Made by a program: the position numbers and the translations under genes
Notes under the pieces: generated by a model
The model's input: the letters and a program-made list of their open reading frames with translations, nothing else
Databases searched by the model: none
Told to the model about the DNA's origin: nothing
In this document: one piece after another, positions 36,224-46,316 of the stretch
Layout: the number at the start of each line of letters is the position of its first letter
How positions within the stretch are numbered: position 1 is the first letter of the stretch
Assembly: GCF_002007565.1 (NCBI RefSeq)
Contig: NZ_CP015625.1
Location: forward strand, 2,356,001-2,420,000
Direction of reading: 5' to 3'
DNA from: Ditibartonella choladocola
GTDB taxonomy: Bacteria > Pseudomonadota > Alphaproteobacteria > Rhizobiales > Rhizobiaceae
Length of the DNA stretch: 64,000 nt

Positions 36224-37054
36224 ATGGTCAAACGCAACTGGGTAATAACCGGCGTTTCAAGCGGTTTCGGCTATGAAATGGTCAAACAGGTTTTAAGCCG
36301 CGGCGATAACGTATTGGGAACTGTGCGCAAAACTCGACCTGTCGAAGAGCTGGTTAACCGCTATCCCGATAATTTTCATGTCGAAATTGTCGATATGAAA
36401 GACCGGAAAGCTGTGAAACAACTTGGGCAAAAAGCCGAAGAATTGTTTTCAACAATTGATGTGATTGTCAGCAATGCCGGATATGGATTATTCGGAGCTG
36501 CCGAAGAATTGTCGGATGAAGAAATTGACGATATTATCGCAACCAATCTCACCGGCTCGATCGACTTTATCCGCGCCTTCTTGCCCGTTATGAGGAAAAA
36601 ACAACATGGGCGCATCATCCAGATTTCTTCCTATGGGGGTGAAGTCGCTTTTGCCGGAAATTCGCTTTATCACGCGACGAAATGGGGCATAGAAGGATTT
36701 TGTGACTCGCTTTCACAAGAAATGGCGCCATTCAATATTGGCGTGACGATTGTCGAACCCGGTGGGGCAAGAACCGAATTCCGCTATAAAAGCGCAAAAA
36801 TTGCAAAGCCTATAAAAGCTTATGACAACACGCCTGCCCACGCTTTCCAGAAAATGCTTGATCGGAAAAACGGCTTGGCCGCAGGTGATCCCGAACGTAT
36901 GGCTGCCCGCATTATCGAAAGTGTCGATATAACGCCCGCACCATTACGCATGGTGCTCGGTTCAGGTGCTTTAAAAACCACCATCGAGGTTTTAAAAAAA
37001 CGGCTTGAAGACTTCAAAGGGCAAGAACAACTTGCCGCTTCAACCGATTTTTAA
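36224..37054 (+). CDS. Short-chain dehydrogenase/reductase
   Basis: 276-residue classical SDR. The NAD(P)-binding loop is T-G-V-S-S-G-F-G near residue 8, N-A-G-Y-G follows near 86, and the catalytic Ser-Tyr-Lys is seen in I-S-S-Y-G-G and S-L-Y-H-A-T-K-W-G. An Arg in the loop after beta-2 (G-T-V-R-K-T-R) points to NADP preference. ATG 36224 is preceded by AAAGGG at about 9 bases; a TTG at 36191 is less likely. Substrate is unknown. Confidence 0.88.
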   Translation: MVKRNWVITGVSSGFGYEMVKQVLSRGDNVLGTVRKTRPVEELVNRYPDNFHVEIVDMKDRKAVKQLGQKAEELFSTIDVIVSNAGYGLFGAAEELSDEEIDDIIATNLTGSIDFIRAFLPVMRKKQHGRIIQISSYGGEVAFAGNSLYHATKWGIEGFCDSLSQEMAPFNIGVTIVEPGGARTEFRYKSAKIAKPIKAYDNTPAHAFQKMLDRKNGLAAGDPERMAARIIESVDITPAPLRMVLGSGALKTTIEVLKKRLEDFKGQEQLAASTDF

Positions 37055-37291
37055 AAGAGATGAAACAACCCTTTTCTTAAATCTCCGGCAAAGCCGAATA
37101 TTAAAGTGCTGTGGGTTCCGTCAGAAGATGCTTTTTAGTCAAAGGGAAAAATTTTTAACCAGAAGATCAATTGCGTTCGGCAAAATTATCAGCTCTGTTC
37201 CTTCATGCTCTAATGGCTAAATGATTGCGTTTTTTCATCGGCAACTGTTAAATACGTTGCCGAAAGCCCGATCTATTGCTTTTAACGCTTA

Positions 37292-38050
37292 TTATTCCCG
37301 ATTTTTCTCACGGTGTATTTTATAACGCAGCGCAATAACACCCTGACCGGCGTTTTTTACCTCCAGCAATTCGAGTGACTGGCCGGCAGCCGGATTTCCT
37401 GTCACCAAAACCGTTTTTTCCGTTCCGCTATTATCCGTGCAAGGTGACCAATCAAATAAGGAAGGTGCAGCTTTGCGCCCGTCAATACCGGGATAGATCA
37501 TCACACTCAATTCATTGATAAGCCCGTTTTCCAGAAATGCTCCGTTAATCGTGCCGCCACCTTGCAAAACAATGCGCTTCATATTGAAGAAACGCCCAAG
37601 ACTTTCCATGGCTTCCACAAGATCATTTCCATCTTCACCGGCAAAGACATAGGAAATTCTTAAGGCACGGAGATATTCCAGATAGGCTTGCGATATTTTT
37701 TTGCCCAAAACAACAATGATGTTTTCGCCGCAAATTTCGTCGCCTTCATATTTTATGCGCCCATGGCGATCCACAACAATGCATAGCCGTTTTGTTTCGC
37801 GCTTACCGATAAAAGGTTGCGGGTCAATCACTCTTACAGGATTTGGGTCATTGAATTCCTGCTTTGCAAAATGCCTTTGAACGGTAACCCGCCCCAGCAT
37901 TTCCGCGTCGCAATTGAAACTGTCGCTAAGATCATAATAGGAAATGGTCGTATCATCGTTTTCTGTCCCGTCATAAGGCGCAGTCCAATGATCTTCCACG
38001 ATTTTTCCGTCAATCGATGTCATCATATGGCAAATTATAAAAGGGCGCAT
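37292..38050 (-). CDS. RibD C-terminal-domain (dihydrofolate reductase-like) reductase
   Basis: 252-residue protein of the RibD-C/DHFR-like fold. The start M-R-P-F-I-I-C-H-M-M-T-S-I-D-G-K-I is typical of the family; later landmarks are C-D-A-E-M-L-G-R-V-T, L-Q-G-G-G-T-I-N-G-A and L-I-N-E-L-S-V-M-I-Y-P. Such NADPH reductases act on pyrimidines or other small substrates; the stand-alone forms mostly lack an assigned substrate. AAGGAGA precedes ATG 38050. Convergent with the SDR gene. Confidence 0.82.
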   Translation of the reverse strand: MRPFIICHMMTSIDGKIVEDHWTAPYDGTENDDTTISYYDLSDSFNCDAEMLGRVTVQRHFAKQEFNDPNPVRVIDPQPFIGKRETKRLCIVVDRHGRIKYEGDEICGENIIVVLGKKISQAYLEYLRALRISYVFAGEDGNDLVEAMESLGRFFNMKRIVLQGGGTINGAFLENGLINELSVMIYPGIDGRKAAPSLFDWSPCTDNSGTEKTVLVTGNPAAGQSLELLEVKNAGQGVIALRYKIHREKNRE

Positions 38051-38553
38051 GATTTCTCCTTGAACCATAAAATCATGAAAGAGCAACGAGATAAGCAAAG
38101 ACTCTTTGAAAACAATCTTCTTGATCTATAGACGCTTGAAGCCCGCTCATAAACCGGCCTCATTTCACAAGGCCTATTAGAAAAATTCATTAATAAAGGA
38201 GCGGGCTTTGCCTGAAACACGTTCTTTTTTATAAGCTCGCGAAAATAAAAAGCGAACGGATATATGGGAAAAAAAGCACATCATAAGCTTTGAATCCGTG
38301 GATCAAGCCTCTCTCTTTCTCAGAATTGCTTAACCTTCCTTTTTCGTCACCCTCCCTCCCCTTCTTATGACACTCGCTTCCCTTTCCCGTTCGCCTTGCT
38401 CCCGCCCACTTCTCACCGCCTCCTTCCCGATGATTTATCGCTCTGCCCGCTACTACTAATTTTTTAAAAAATTCCTGTTGGTTGTTTTGGTCTATCTTGC
38501 AAAAAAAACCGAACTGGAGAATAGTTTCCTTAAAAGGGAAAGTTTTTTTAGAA
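38051..38553. other. Gene-free stretch with a pyrimidine-rich tract
   Basis: From about 38330 to 38450 the plus strand is strongly rich in C and T (blocks like CACCCTCCCTCCCCTTC), with no clear repeat unit. A minus-strand frame of 148 codons crosses it but reads as low-complexity Gly/Lys/Arg/Glu and is rejected as a gene. Confidence 0.4.
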
Positions 38554-38997
38554 ATGATCGGGACGAGCAAACCATTTTCCGTGGTTATCAGGGTGTTGTG
38601 CATTTTCGCACTGCTCAACCTCGCCTTCGCCCATAATCGCAATTTTCCGGTTTTACCAAACAGCTTTGCAAGCAACTCGTCTCACCATCATGAAAGCGTT
38701 CGGCAGAACCATTCCCATATGGTTTCTGACAGCGACATTTGCTCGAAAAACGCAACTTCAAAACCGCAAAAATTAAGCAAAAAACACCAGAATGACAATT
38801 CATGTCATGAATTGGGTGCGTGTCACGCCTGCCGCATCGGCGCATCAATGCTCACCCCGCCCGATAGTGTTGAAATCGGCGAACATAACCTCTTTCTCGT
38901 CGAGATTTTACTGCCCTATGATGCGGTAATTTTCGGCACGTTTTTTGTAAAGTCCAACGCCTCGCCGCGTTCACCGCCATTGTCACTCATAAGCTGA
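38554..38997 (+). CDS. Small exported Cys/His protein upstream of the copper receptor
   Basis: 147-residue protein with a hydrophobic N-terminal segment ending in L-A-F-A-H, so probably exported. The mature part is rich in His and Cys: S-H-H-H-E-S, N-H-S-H-M, then S-C-H-E-L-G-A-C-H-A-C-R. This resembles the DUF2946-type proteins found next to copper TonB receptors; a role in copper binding is inferred. Start uncertain: ATG 38554 is followed by a good signal-like sequence but has a weak ribosome binding site; an in-frame start at 38482 would place extra residues before the signal. Confidence 0.6.
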   Translation: MIGTSKPFSVVIRVLCIFALLNLAFAHNRNFPVLPNSFASNSSHHHESVRQNHSHMVSDSDICSKNATSKPQKLSKKHQNDNSCHELGACHACRIGASMLTPPDSVEIGEHNLFLVEILLPYDAVIFGTFFVKSNASPRSPPLSLIS

Positions 38998-39259
38998 CAG
39001 GTTCAACATATCATCACATCGAATTTTTAAAAAAATGGCGCCGCCTTTTTAACGACGTGGCGCAAATGTTTGCTGCTATTTTTTTTAAGTTTTCAATTGT
39101 GATTATAAAACTTGGTCAGCCTGTTTTTTTCACCGTCAAAACGCATGGTTTAAAGCCTCACAAAAAACGAGGCTCGGAGAATGCCATCCATGGCAATTCC
39201 CGTTTGTTTTCCATGCCTGACAAAGTTTCAATCCACTTTTTCTTTATGGATTTTAAAAA

Positions 39260-41608
39260 ATGGATTCTCTCTTTCAAACCGATAGGCGGTTTAGTGCGCA
39301 CTCGAACGCACTAAAATCATCGTCTGCCGTAATTGGTGCAATTGCTACCCTTTCTACCCTGCTCATCATAATGCCGACGGGGGCAAAAGCCGAAACGGTT
39401 GCAAATAATGAGAAGAGCACGATAACGCCACTTCAAAACCCGACAACAAGTCCCGCACAAAAAGAGGCTGCAAAGGCCGAGGAACAAGGAAATATGGTGC
39501 TCAAACCGGTGATCGTTACATCGGCTGCCATGTCTTCACCGGTCACTGTTGTTACCAATCCGAAAGCCCCACGCCAACCTATTCCCGCTTCGGACGGTGC
39601 CGATTATCTCAAAACCATTCCCGGTTTTGCAACCATTCGCAATGGCGGCACCAATGGCGACCCCGTTTTTCGCGGCCAATTCGGCTCGCGTCTTAATATT
39701 GTCAATGATGGCAGCACGATTATGGGCGCTTGTCCGGGGCGGATGGATAATCCGACATCCTATATCTCGCCTGAAAGTTATGACCGGCTGACGGTTGTGA
39801 AGGGGCCTCAAACCGTGCGCTATGGCCCCACCGGTTCGGCGGCAACAATTTTGTTTGAACGCGACCCGCAACATTTTGAAAAACCGACCGTCAAAGGCGA
39901 TTCCAGTATTGTTATCGGTTCCAATAGCCGTTTTGAATCCCGCCTTGATGGCACTGTCGGAGCACGCCCCGGCTATGTCCGGATTATCGGCAATAAAGCA
40001 CTTTCCCATGATTATCATGATGGCGATGGCAATAGTGTTCCCTCAAAATGGGATAAATGGAATGGCGATATGTTTTTGGGGCTCACTCCGGACGAAAATA
40101 CATTGTTCGAGCTTTCGGGCGGCGGCGGTGATGGTGAAGCCCGCTATGCAGGCCGCGCTATGGATGGCAGCCAATTCAAGCGGGAATCGCTTGGCGCCAA
40201 ATTCATCAAAGAAAATATCAATGACAAGCTTACCAAGGTCGACGCGCAATTTTACTATAACTATGCCGATCACATTATGGATAATTTCCGTTTGCGCCAC
40301 CTTGCCACCAGCGCATTGCCACTGCCAATCGGTATGACAAATACAGGCAAAACGGGAACCGGTCATATGGGGCATATGTCGGCTATGGGGGCCATGGATA
40401 TGAACCATATGATGGGAAATGCCATGAGCGGAGGCGGAAATCCGATGACCGGCATGGGTGGAATGGGCGGTATGAACGGTATGAACGGCATGGGGGGTGC
40501 TGGTGGCACGATGGATATGTCGTCCATGCCGATGGAATCGCGCCTTGACCGGCGCACCATAGGCGGCCACTTTACCACCAATTGGGATTTAGGCGATTTA
40601 AAACTCGTGAGCGGGGTTGATCTCCAAACCAACACCCACCGCAAAAGAAAAAGCCGCAATATGATGAGCATTAACGGTTGGGATAAGGATGCGGTATTTT
40701 TCAATTACGGACTGTTTAGCGAAGCGACATGGACCTTTGCCGAAAATCAACGCCTTGTTTTTGGCGGCAGACTTGATCGGGCTTCTGCCAAAGATGAGAG
40801 AAGCACAAGTCCGACAGATGGCGACAAGCGCGACAGAACATTGCCAAGCGGTTTTCTCCGTTATGAGCGCGACCTCGATCAAATACCGCTCACAACCTAT
40901 ATCGGGCTTGGCCATGCCGAGCGTTTCCCCGATTATTGGGAACTGTTTTCCCCCAAACAATCCGACGCTAACTCCCTCAATGCATTTGACGGCATAAAGC
41001 CCGAAAAAACCACCCAGCTTGATTTCGGTGCGCAATATAGCGGGGAAAATAGCAATATCTGGGCTTCCGCCTATGTCGGCCGGATTGATGACTATATTCT
41101 CTTCGACTATTCAAGCGGGCAGTCAAAAGCATCGAATGTCGATGCCACCATTATGGGGGGCGAGTTGGGGCTTTCCCATATGTTCTTCAATGTCTGGAAG
41201 TTTGATTCAAGCCTTGCCTATTCGTGGGGAAAAAACACCACAGACAACGAGGCTTTGCCGCAAATTCCACCTTTGGAGGGAAGGCTCGGCCTCACCTATC
41301 AAAAAGAAAAATGGAGCATTGGCGGCCTTTTAAGGCTTGTTGCCGATCAACCGCGCATTGCCGAAAACAAAGGCAATGTTGTGGGGAAAGACTTTGATAA
41401 AAGTAGAGGCTTCGGTGTTTTTTCTTTGAATGGCAGCTACAAGATTTCAAAAAATGTAGCTTTGACCGGCGGCGTCGATAATCTCTTCAACAAGGATTAT
41501 TTTGAACATTTGAACCGTGATGGCGACGCCGGTTTCGGTTTTCCCGCCCATTATCAAGTGCGAGAACCGGGGCGCACCTTCTGGGCAAAAGCCGATTTCA
41601 AGTTCTGA
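39260..41608 (+). CDS. oprC: TonB-dependent copper receptor (OprC-like)
   Basis: 782-residue outer-membrane receptor: signal to about residue 45 (P-T-G-A-K-A-E), plug domain around 95-230 and a beta-barrel ending in the aromatic W-A-K-A-D-F-K-F. Cys158 and Met162 in A-C-P-G-R-M match the C-x-x-x-M copper site of OprC, and V-F-R-G-Q-F-G-S-R-L is the plug motif of TonB copper receptors. Residues about 358-425 form a methionine-rich insertion with 19 Met and 3 His, probably an extracellular copper-binding loop. No good ribosome binding site precedes ATG 39260. Copper as substrate is inferred from these residues. Confidence 0.9.
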   Translation: MDSLFQTDRRFSAHSNALKSSSAVIGAIATLSTLLIIMPTGAKAETVANNEKSTITPLQNPTTSPAQKEAAKAEEQGNMVLKPVIVTSAAMSSPVTVVTNPKAPRQPIPASDGADYLKTIPGFATIRNGGTNGDPVFRGQFGSRLNIVNDGSTIMGACPGRMDNPTSYISPESYDRLTVVKGPQTVRYGPTGSAATILFERDPQHFEKPTVKGDSSIVIGSNSRFESRLDGTVGARPGYVRIIGNKALSHDYHDGDGNSVPSKWDKWNGDMFLGLTPDENTLFELSGGGGDGEARYAGRAMDGSQFKRESLGAKFIKENINDKLTKVDAQFYYNYADHIMDNFRLRHLATSALPLPIGMTNTGKTGTGHMGHMSAMGAMDMNHMMGNAMSGGGNPMTGMGGMGGMNGMNGMGGAGGTMDMSSMPMESRLDRRTIGGHFTTNWDLGDLKLVSGVDLQTNTHRKRKSRNMMSINGWDKDAVFFNYGLFSEATWTFAENQRLVFGGRLDRASAKDERSTSPTDGDKRDRTLPSGFLRYERDLDQIPLTTYIGLGHAERFPDYWELFSPKQSDANSLNAFDGIKPEKTTQLDFGAQYSGENSNIWASAYVGRIDDYILFDYSSGQSKASNVDATIMGGELGLSHMFFNVWKFDSSLAYSWGKNTTDNEALPQIPPLEGRLGLTYQKEKWSIGGLLRLVADQPRIAENKGNVVGKDFDKSRGFGVFSLNGSYKISKNVALTGGVDNLFNKDYFEHLNRDGDAGFGFPAHYQVREPGRTFWAKADFKF

Positions 41609-41673
41609 AATCCATTTGTAAAGTTAAGGCAAATAACATCAAACTTTGCCTATTATGTTTAATCTTATGTTTC

Positions 41674-41703
41674 GAGGCATAATTTTTTTAAAAATTATGC
41701 CTC
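41674..41703. terminator. Perfect 14-bp hairpin after the receptor gene
   Basis: GAGGCATAATTTTT (41674-41687) is followed, after TT, by its exact inverse complement (41690-41703). The T-run inside the stem and the position 65 bp after the receptor stop suggest a terminator; a regulator site is the alternative. The rest of 41704-42061 holds no supported gene. Confidence 0.55.
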
Positions 41704-42061
41704 ATCAAAACAGCGGAATCGAGTGCCACGGGTATCAAAACCGTCAAACGACCTTGCAAGCTTGACACAAAACCTTTTTAACGGTCGAGAACGCCGATTT
41801 ATAGTCTGCGACCTTTCTGCCAGTTCCTTGAAGCTTTCTCATGCGAAATTTTTTTCGACTTCCAGAAAATGGATAACAAGAATAATTCTGGTCTAATATT
41901 TGCGATTGATCTTGTAACGCGTTTGAAAAGCCTGATGGAAACTTCATAAAATTTATCGCATTTTTTCCAAAATTATCCTGTTTGGAGACCGGTTTTCCGC
42001 ACGGAACACTGAAATTATCCATGGGAAATCGCTGGCAATAAAACGGATAAAAAAGTTTTTC

Positions 42062-44017
42062 ATGGATAAAACAAATAAAACTATACCAAAATTATCAAAA
42101 ATAAGTCATAGTCGGTTTTTAACAATTTTTGCGGTAGCTGTGATGAGCCAACAACCATCCATGAATTCGACATTTTATGACAGTGAAAAGCCTGCCACTT
42201 TTCTGGGGCTTTTACGCTATTCGCGTTTTTTTACCGGCTCCGCCATCATCACGGCCATTATCGCGGCGGCTTTGAGCATTGCGCCCTTCTATGTGATTTC
42301 GCTTATTGCCGGCGAGCTTTTGAAACCGACGGTGAACACGACTAGAATCTGGTATCTTGCAGGTGTTGCAACCGGCCTTGTTCTGCTTAGGTGGATATTT
42401 GTGTCTTTAAGTGACATGCTTGCCCATAAAGGGGCCTTCACCATTCTCTTCACACTCAGAAAAAGAGCGGCTCAAAAACTGGGCGAGGTTCCACTGTCGT
42501 TTTTTGCAAGCCAGTCTTCGGGAAAACTCAGGCGCACGCTTTATGATGATATTGACAGTCTCGAAAGCCTCTATGCCCATATTTTACCAAATCTAAGTTC
42601 TGCTCCCATTGTATCGCTTTCGGCTCTTATCCTGTTGTTTTTTTCCGATTGGCGGCTTGCCATTATTGTTTTGATCCCCTTGCCGATTGCCTTTTTTGCC
42701 CAATGGTGGATGACACGCGGCATGGGCGATGACATGCGTGAATGGATCGGTTTGCAGCAAAAAATTTCAGGCGAGATCAGCGAATTTATCCGTGGTGTAC
42801 ATGTTATCAAAAGTTTCGGTCTCGATACGCGTTCTTTTGGTAATCTTTCAAAGACAATCCATAATGCGGTGGACTGGGCGCATAGTTTTGCGGCCAGAGT
42901 AACGCGCTCGTTTATGACATTTGCTATTTTACTGCGCGGCAATCTTGTTCTGGTCGCCCCGATCGGAGCCATATTCTATGTGAACGGTTCACTTGACGCG
43001 GCTACTTTTGTGTTATTTTTGCTTCTTTCGCCACTGGTGCTTGAACCCTTGTTGACCCTTTCAGGGGCACTTCATGAGAAAATGAACCATATCGAAGCGA
43101 TGGATCATATCAATGAAGTTTTGACCGCAAAACCGCTTATCGAAAATCACAATAGCAAAACACCTGAAGGCCCGTATGAAATTGTTTTTGACGATGTCTC
43201 TTATAGTTACGGCAAAAGACTGGCGATCGACCATGTCAGTTTTAGCGCAAAAGCCGATAAGGTTACGGCATTGGTAGGGCCAAGCGGTTCGGGCAAAAGT
43301 ACACTTCTGAAACTCGTTGCGCGACTTTATGAATTCGACCACGGGCATCTAACAATAGGTGGCCTTGATGTGCGCGACTGGCGGCTTGACGACCTTCTCG
43401 ACAAGACGAGCATTGTTTTTCAGGATGTTGTTCTCCTTTATGGCACTGTTGCCGATAACTTGCGCATTGCAAAACCCGATGCGAGTGATGAAGAACTTAA
43501 GGAAGCCTGCCGCCTTGCCAAAGCAGACGGTTTTATCGAAGCCCTGCCGCAAGGCTATGATACGCTCCTTCAGGAACGCGGCTCGCAACTTTCCGGTGGC
43601 GAACGCCAAAGGCTTTCGATTGCCCGCGCTTTTTTGAAAAATGCGCCAATCCTGCTCCTTGATGAACCGACTTCAAGTCTTGATCCGGAAAATGAAAACC
43701 TCATCCATGAGGCACTCGAAACACTTTATAAAAATCGCACGGTTCTCATTGTCGGCCATCATTTGCAAAATCTCGTTTCTGCCGACAAGATTATTGTGAT
43801 GGATCATGGCAAGCTAGCGGGCGAAGGCCGTCATGAAGAGCTTTTGAAAAACTGTCCGACCTACCGGATTTTATGGCAAGACCAGCTTTCGGCAGGAGAG
43901 TGGTCGCTCGGAGAAGAGGCAGAAAAAACCGAAGAAAAAACCGACACCAACGGGCAAGACAATAAAACCCTTTCAACAAAACAGGATAATTTGGCAGAAA
44001 AAGGCGGGCAGTCATGA
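42062..44017 (+). CDS. ABC half transporter, IrtA/YbtP-like
   Basis: 651-residue exporter-fold ABC protein: six transmembrane segments in the first 330 residues, then an ATPase with Walker [10 protein letters not shown] near 406, L-S-G-G-E-R-Q-R and LLLDEPTSSLD. The start is uncertain; ATG 42143 (MSQQPS) or 42161 would drop an N-terminal stretch of 27-33 residues that lacks a counterpart in relatives. It overlaps the next half transporter gene by 4 bp. Proteins of this pair type export peptides or import ferric siderophores (IrtAB, YbtPQ). A siderophore-interacting flavoprotein gene follows, favouring iron uptake. The C terminus is a charged tail. Confidence 0.85.
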   Translation: MDKTNKTIPKLSKISHSRFLTIFAVAVMSQQPSMNSTFYDSEKPATFLGLLRYSRFFTGSAIITAIIAAALSIAPFYVISLIAGELLKPTVNTTRIWYLAGVATGLVLLRWIFVSLSDMLAHKGAFTILFTLRKRAAQKLGEVPLSFFASQSSGKLRRTLYDDIDSLESLYAHILPNLSSAPIVSLSALILLFFSDWRLAIIVLIPLPIAFFAQWWMTRGMGDDMREWIGLQQKISGEISEFIRGVHVIKSFGLDTRSFGNLSKTIHNAVDWAHSFAARVTRSFMTFAILLRGNLVLVAPIGAIFYVNGSLDAATFVLFLLLSPLVLEPLLTLSGALHEKMNHIEAMDHINEVLTAKPLIENHNSKTPEGPYEIVFDDVSYSYGKRLAIDHVSFSAKADKVTALVGPSGSGKSTLLKLVARLYEFDHGHLTIGGLDVRDWRLDDLLDKTSIVFQDVVLLYGTVADNLRIAKPDASDEELKEACRLAKADGFIEALPQGYDTLLQERGSQLSGGERQRLSIARAFLKNAPILLLDEPTSSLDPENENLIHEALETLYKNRTVLIVGHHLQNLVSADKIIVMDHGKLAGEGRHEELLKNCPTYRILWQDQLSAGEWSLGEEAEKTEEKTDTNGQDNKTLSTKQDNLAEKGGQS

Positions 44018-45813
44018 TAATCGATATTTTAACGTCCGGTTTCCGGCTGTCGAAAACGCGCGACAAACAACTCGTTCACGGCATTTTATGGACGATTGTC
44101 GAAGGTTTTTTTGCAGCACTTCCCTTTGTCTTCCTTTTTATGATGTTGACACAGGCCTTTGCCAAAGAGTTGACAATCAAAGCCGCTATTTTCTTCGGGT
44201 GCGGCATGGTTTTGAGCTTTTTGTTGCGCATTGGTGCAAGTGCGATAGGCGCGCCGAAAATATATAATGGTGCTTTCACAATGATGGGCGAGGCACGCCT
44301 TAATGTGGCAGAACATTTGCGCAAACTCCCCATGGGTTGGTTCAACAAACAAAGAAGCGGCGACCTTGCAGGAAGACTGACTTCCGATATTACTTTTGTC
44401 GAACATATGTGGTCGCATTTTATCCAGCCATTTGTTGCCGGTTTTTCAATGCCGGTTTTCCTGACTATTTTTCTTTTCTTTGTCGACTTTCGTCTGGCAA
44501 TTGTCATGCTTTGCGGCTTTCCTTTGACTTTGCTTGCCTTGTTATGGACACTCGCTATGGGAAAAAGCGCCGGTTTGAAACTTGCAAAAGCCAATAGTGC
44601 CGTGCAATCGGCTTTGCTAGAATATGTGCAAAGTATCACTGTTATCCGCAGCTTCGGGCGTTTCGGCAATAGCTGGAAAAGACTTGTAAAAATCCTCGAC
44701 GACCAGCGCAATGCCTGGTTCCACGCTGAAACAAGAACCTCGCCTTTCCTGTCATGCTTCGGTTTTGTTCTGGAAATGAGCTATATCAGTCTGGTTATTT
44801 TCGGCATTTACTGGTCGGCAAATGACAAGCTTACAGTCGCTCAATTGTTGATTTTCCTTATCATTGCATTGCCCGTCTACCGCCAATTATATGAAGTCGG
44901 TCAGGCAATGTTGATGTTGCGTCTGGCAAACCGTTCACTCATGCGCATTGAAGCGCTGCTTCATGAACCGACACTAACAGAGCCGCAACATCCGGAAATG
45001 CCGGAAAACTATGAAATCCGTTTCGACCATGTAGGTTTCAGCTATGATAAAAAAGAAACAAATAACAAAGAAGCGGGCAACACAAAAATGGCCGGACACA
45101 AAGTCCTCGATGATATTTCATGTGTTATCAGGCCGCAGGAATTAACGGCAATAGTAGGCCCGAGCGGTGCCGGAAAGACAAGTTTTGTCCACCTTATCGC
45201 CCGTCTTTGGGAAAGAACGGAAGGTAAAATCACGATTGGCAATATCGACCTTAAAGACATAGGGACGGAAAATCTTCACCGTTTGATCGGCATGGTGTTT
45301 CAGGATGTGCTTCTCTTTTCGGGAACGGTTTATGACAATATCAAAATCGGCAAGGAAGATGCGAGCCGCGAAGAAATCATCGAAGCGGCAAAGCAAGCCG
45401 AAGCCCATCAATTCATCATGGCATTGCCGGAAGGTTATGACACAGTGCTTGACGAGCATGGAAGCTCGCTTTCAGGGGGCGAACAGCAGCGCATATCCAT
45501 TGCCCGCGCTTTTTTGAAAAACGCCCCGATATTGCTTCTTGACGAGGCAACCGCAAGTCTTGACCCGTCGGCGGAAGCAGAAATCCAACGCGCCATGAAT
45601 GCATTAACCAGAACCCGCACGGTCGTGGTCATTGCCCACCGGCTGAACAGCATTCGTCGGGCAGACCATATCATCGTTCTGAAAAACGGGAAAATCGTTG
45701 AAGAAGGAACCCATGATACATTGGTGAAAGCCGATGGCCTCTATCAAAAATTATGGAATAACCAGAATAAAGCGCGTGGCGTGTTGCCGCAAACCGAAGC
45801 CATTCTGAATTAA
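44014..45813 (+). CDS. ABC half transporter, IrtB/YbtQ-like
   Basis: 599-residue partner of the preceding protein: six membrane segments, then Walker A GPSGAGKTS, L-S-G-G-E-Q-Q-R and LLLDEATASLDP followed by an H-loop in V-I-A-H-R-L. The two signature and Walker B motifs are both canonical. A loop rich in Lys, Asn and Glu (about 345-360) is inserted before the ABC domain. Overlapping start and stop codons indicate translation coupling and a heterodimer. Confidence 0.87.
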   Translation: MIIDILTSGFRLSKTRDKQLVHGILWTIVEGFFAALPFVFLFMMLTQAFAKELTIKAAIFFGCGMVLSFLLRIGASAIGAPKIYNGAFTMMGEARLNVAEHLRKLPMGWFNKQRSGDLAGRLTSDITFVEHMWSHFIQPFVAGFSMPVFLTIFLFFVDFRLAIVMLCGFPLTLLALLWTLAMGKSAGLKLAKANSAVQSALLEYVQSITVIRSFGRFGNSWKRLVKILDDQRNAWFHAETRTSPFLSCFGFVLEMSYISLVIFGIYWSANDKLTVAQLLIFLIIALPVYRQLYEVGQAMLMLRLANRSLMRIEALLHEPTLTEPQHPEMPENYEIRFDHVGFSYDKKETNNKEAGNTKMAGHKVLDDISCVIRPQELTAIVGPSGAGKTSFVHLIARLWERTEGKITIGNIDLKDIGTENLHRLIGMVFQDVLLFSGTVYDNIKIGKEDASREEIIEAAKQAEAHQFIMALPEGYDTVLDEHGSSLSGGEQQRISIARAFLKNAPILLLDEATASLDPSAEAEIQRAMNALTRTRTVVVIAHRLNSIRRADHIIVLKNGKIVEEGTHDTLVKADGLYQKLWNNQNKARGVLPQTEAILN

Positions 45814-45930
45814 ACCGAAGGTGAACAAAAAGCAGGGTCACCAGCCGCCAATCAAGCTTGAACTTTCAAGCTTTTTTGGGCTGGAAAAGCTGGTCTTCAA
45901 GCTTTGTTCCCAAGAATTGCCAAATGCGAC

Positions 45931-46073
45931 AGCGCGCTCTTTGAGCGAAAGAATACGGGCAGCACAGTCTTTGCCGGAAAGAATGGGACAGAACAGTCTT
46001 TCTAAGAAAGAATGCGGACGGCATACTCCTTATGGGAAAATTGGAGAGCACGCTTTTTGTGGGAAAATTAATC
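45931..46073 (+). repeat. Degenerate tandem repeat of about 30 bp
   Basis: Three clear units (45931-45960, 45961-45989, 45990-46019) follow the pattern AGCACAGTCTTTGCCGGAAA then GAATGGGAC; two decayed units follow to about 46073. Each unit holds a small CTTT-N5-AAAG palindrome. The block lies in the 503-bp gap between the ABC pair and the siderophore-interacting protein gene. A 120-codon frame crosses it and is not accepted as coding. Confidence 0.55.
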
Positions 46074-46316
46074 GTCACCTTGTCCGCCAACAGGCGCAAT
46101 TTGAAGGCACTTGGTATTTTTTGTCTTACCGGTCTTCCAATGAAAGGACTGTTTATTCTGGTAAACTTCCATCAAGCCGGTAAACGACATGAAAACCTGA
46201 TTGACAGACATGAATATTTCCTTCAATACCGGCTTATTAAAACTTGACTATTACATTCATTTTTATTCATCTATATTTTATGACAAAAAAAAACAATCGG
46301 CACGGGAGCTTAAGAG

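Noticed and set aside
38229-38675. 148-codon minus-strand frame
   Set aside because: It reads as low-complexity Gly/Lys/Arg/Glu through a pyrimidine-rich tract and overlaps the start of the better supported Cys/His protein gene.
41744-42022. 92-codon minus-strand frame
   Set aside because: No ribosome binding site or family resemblance; probably part of the spacer before the ABC pair.
45821-46183. 120-codon plus-strand frame
   Set aside because: It crosses the decayed 30-bp repeats, which explain its openness; no signal or family resemblance.
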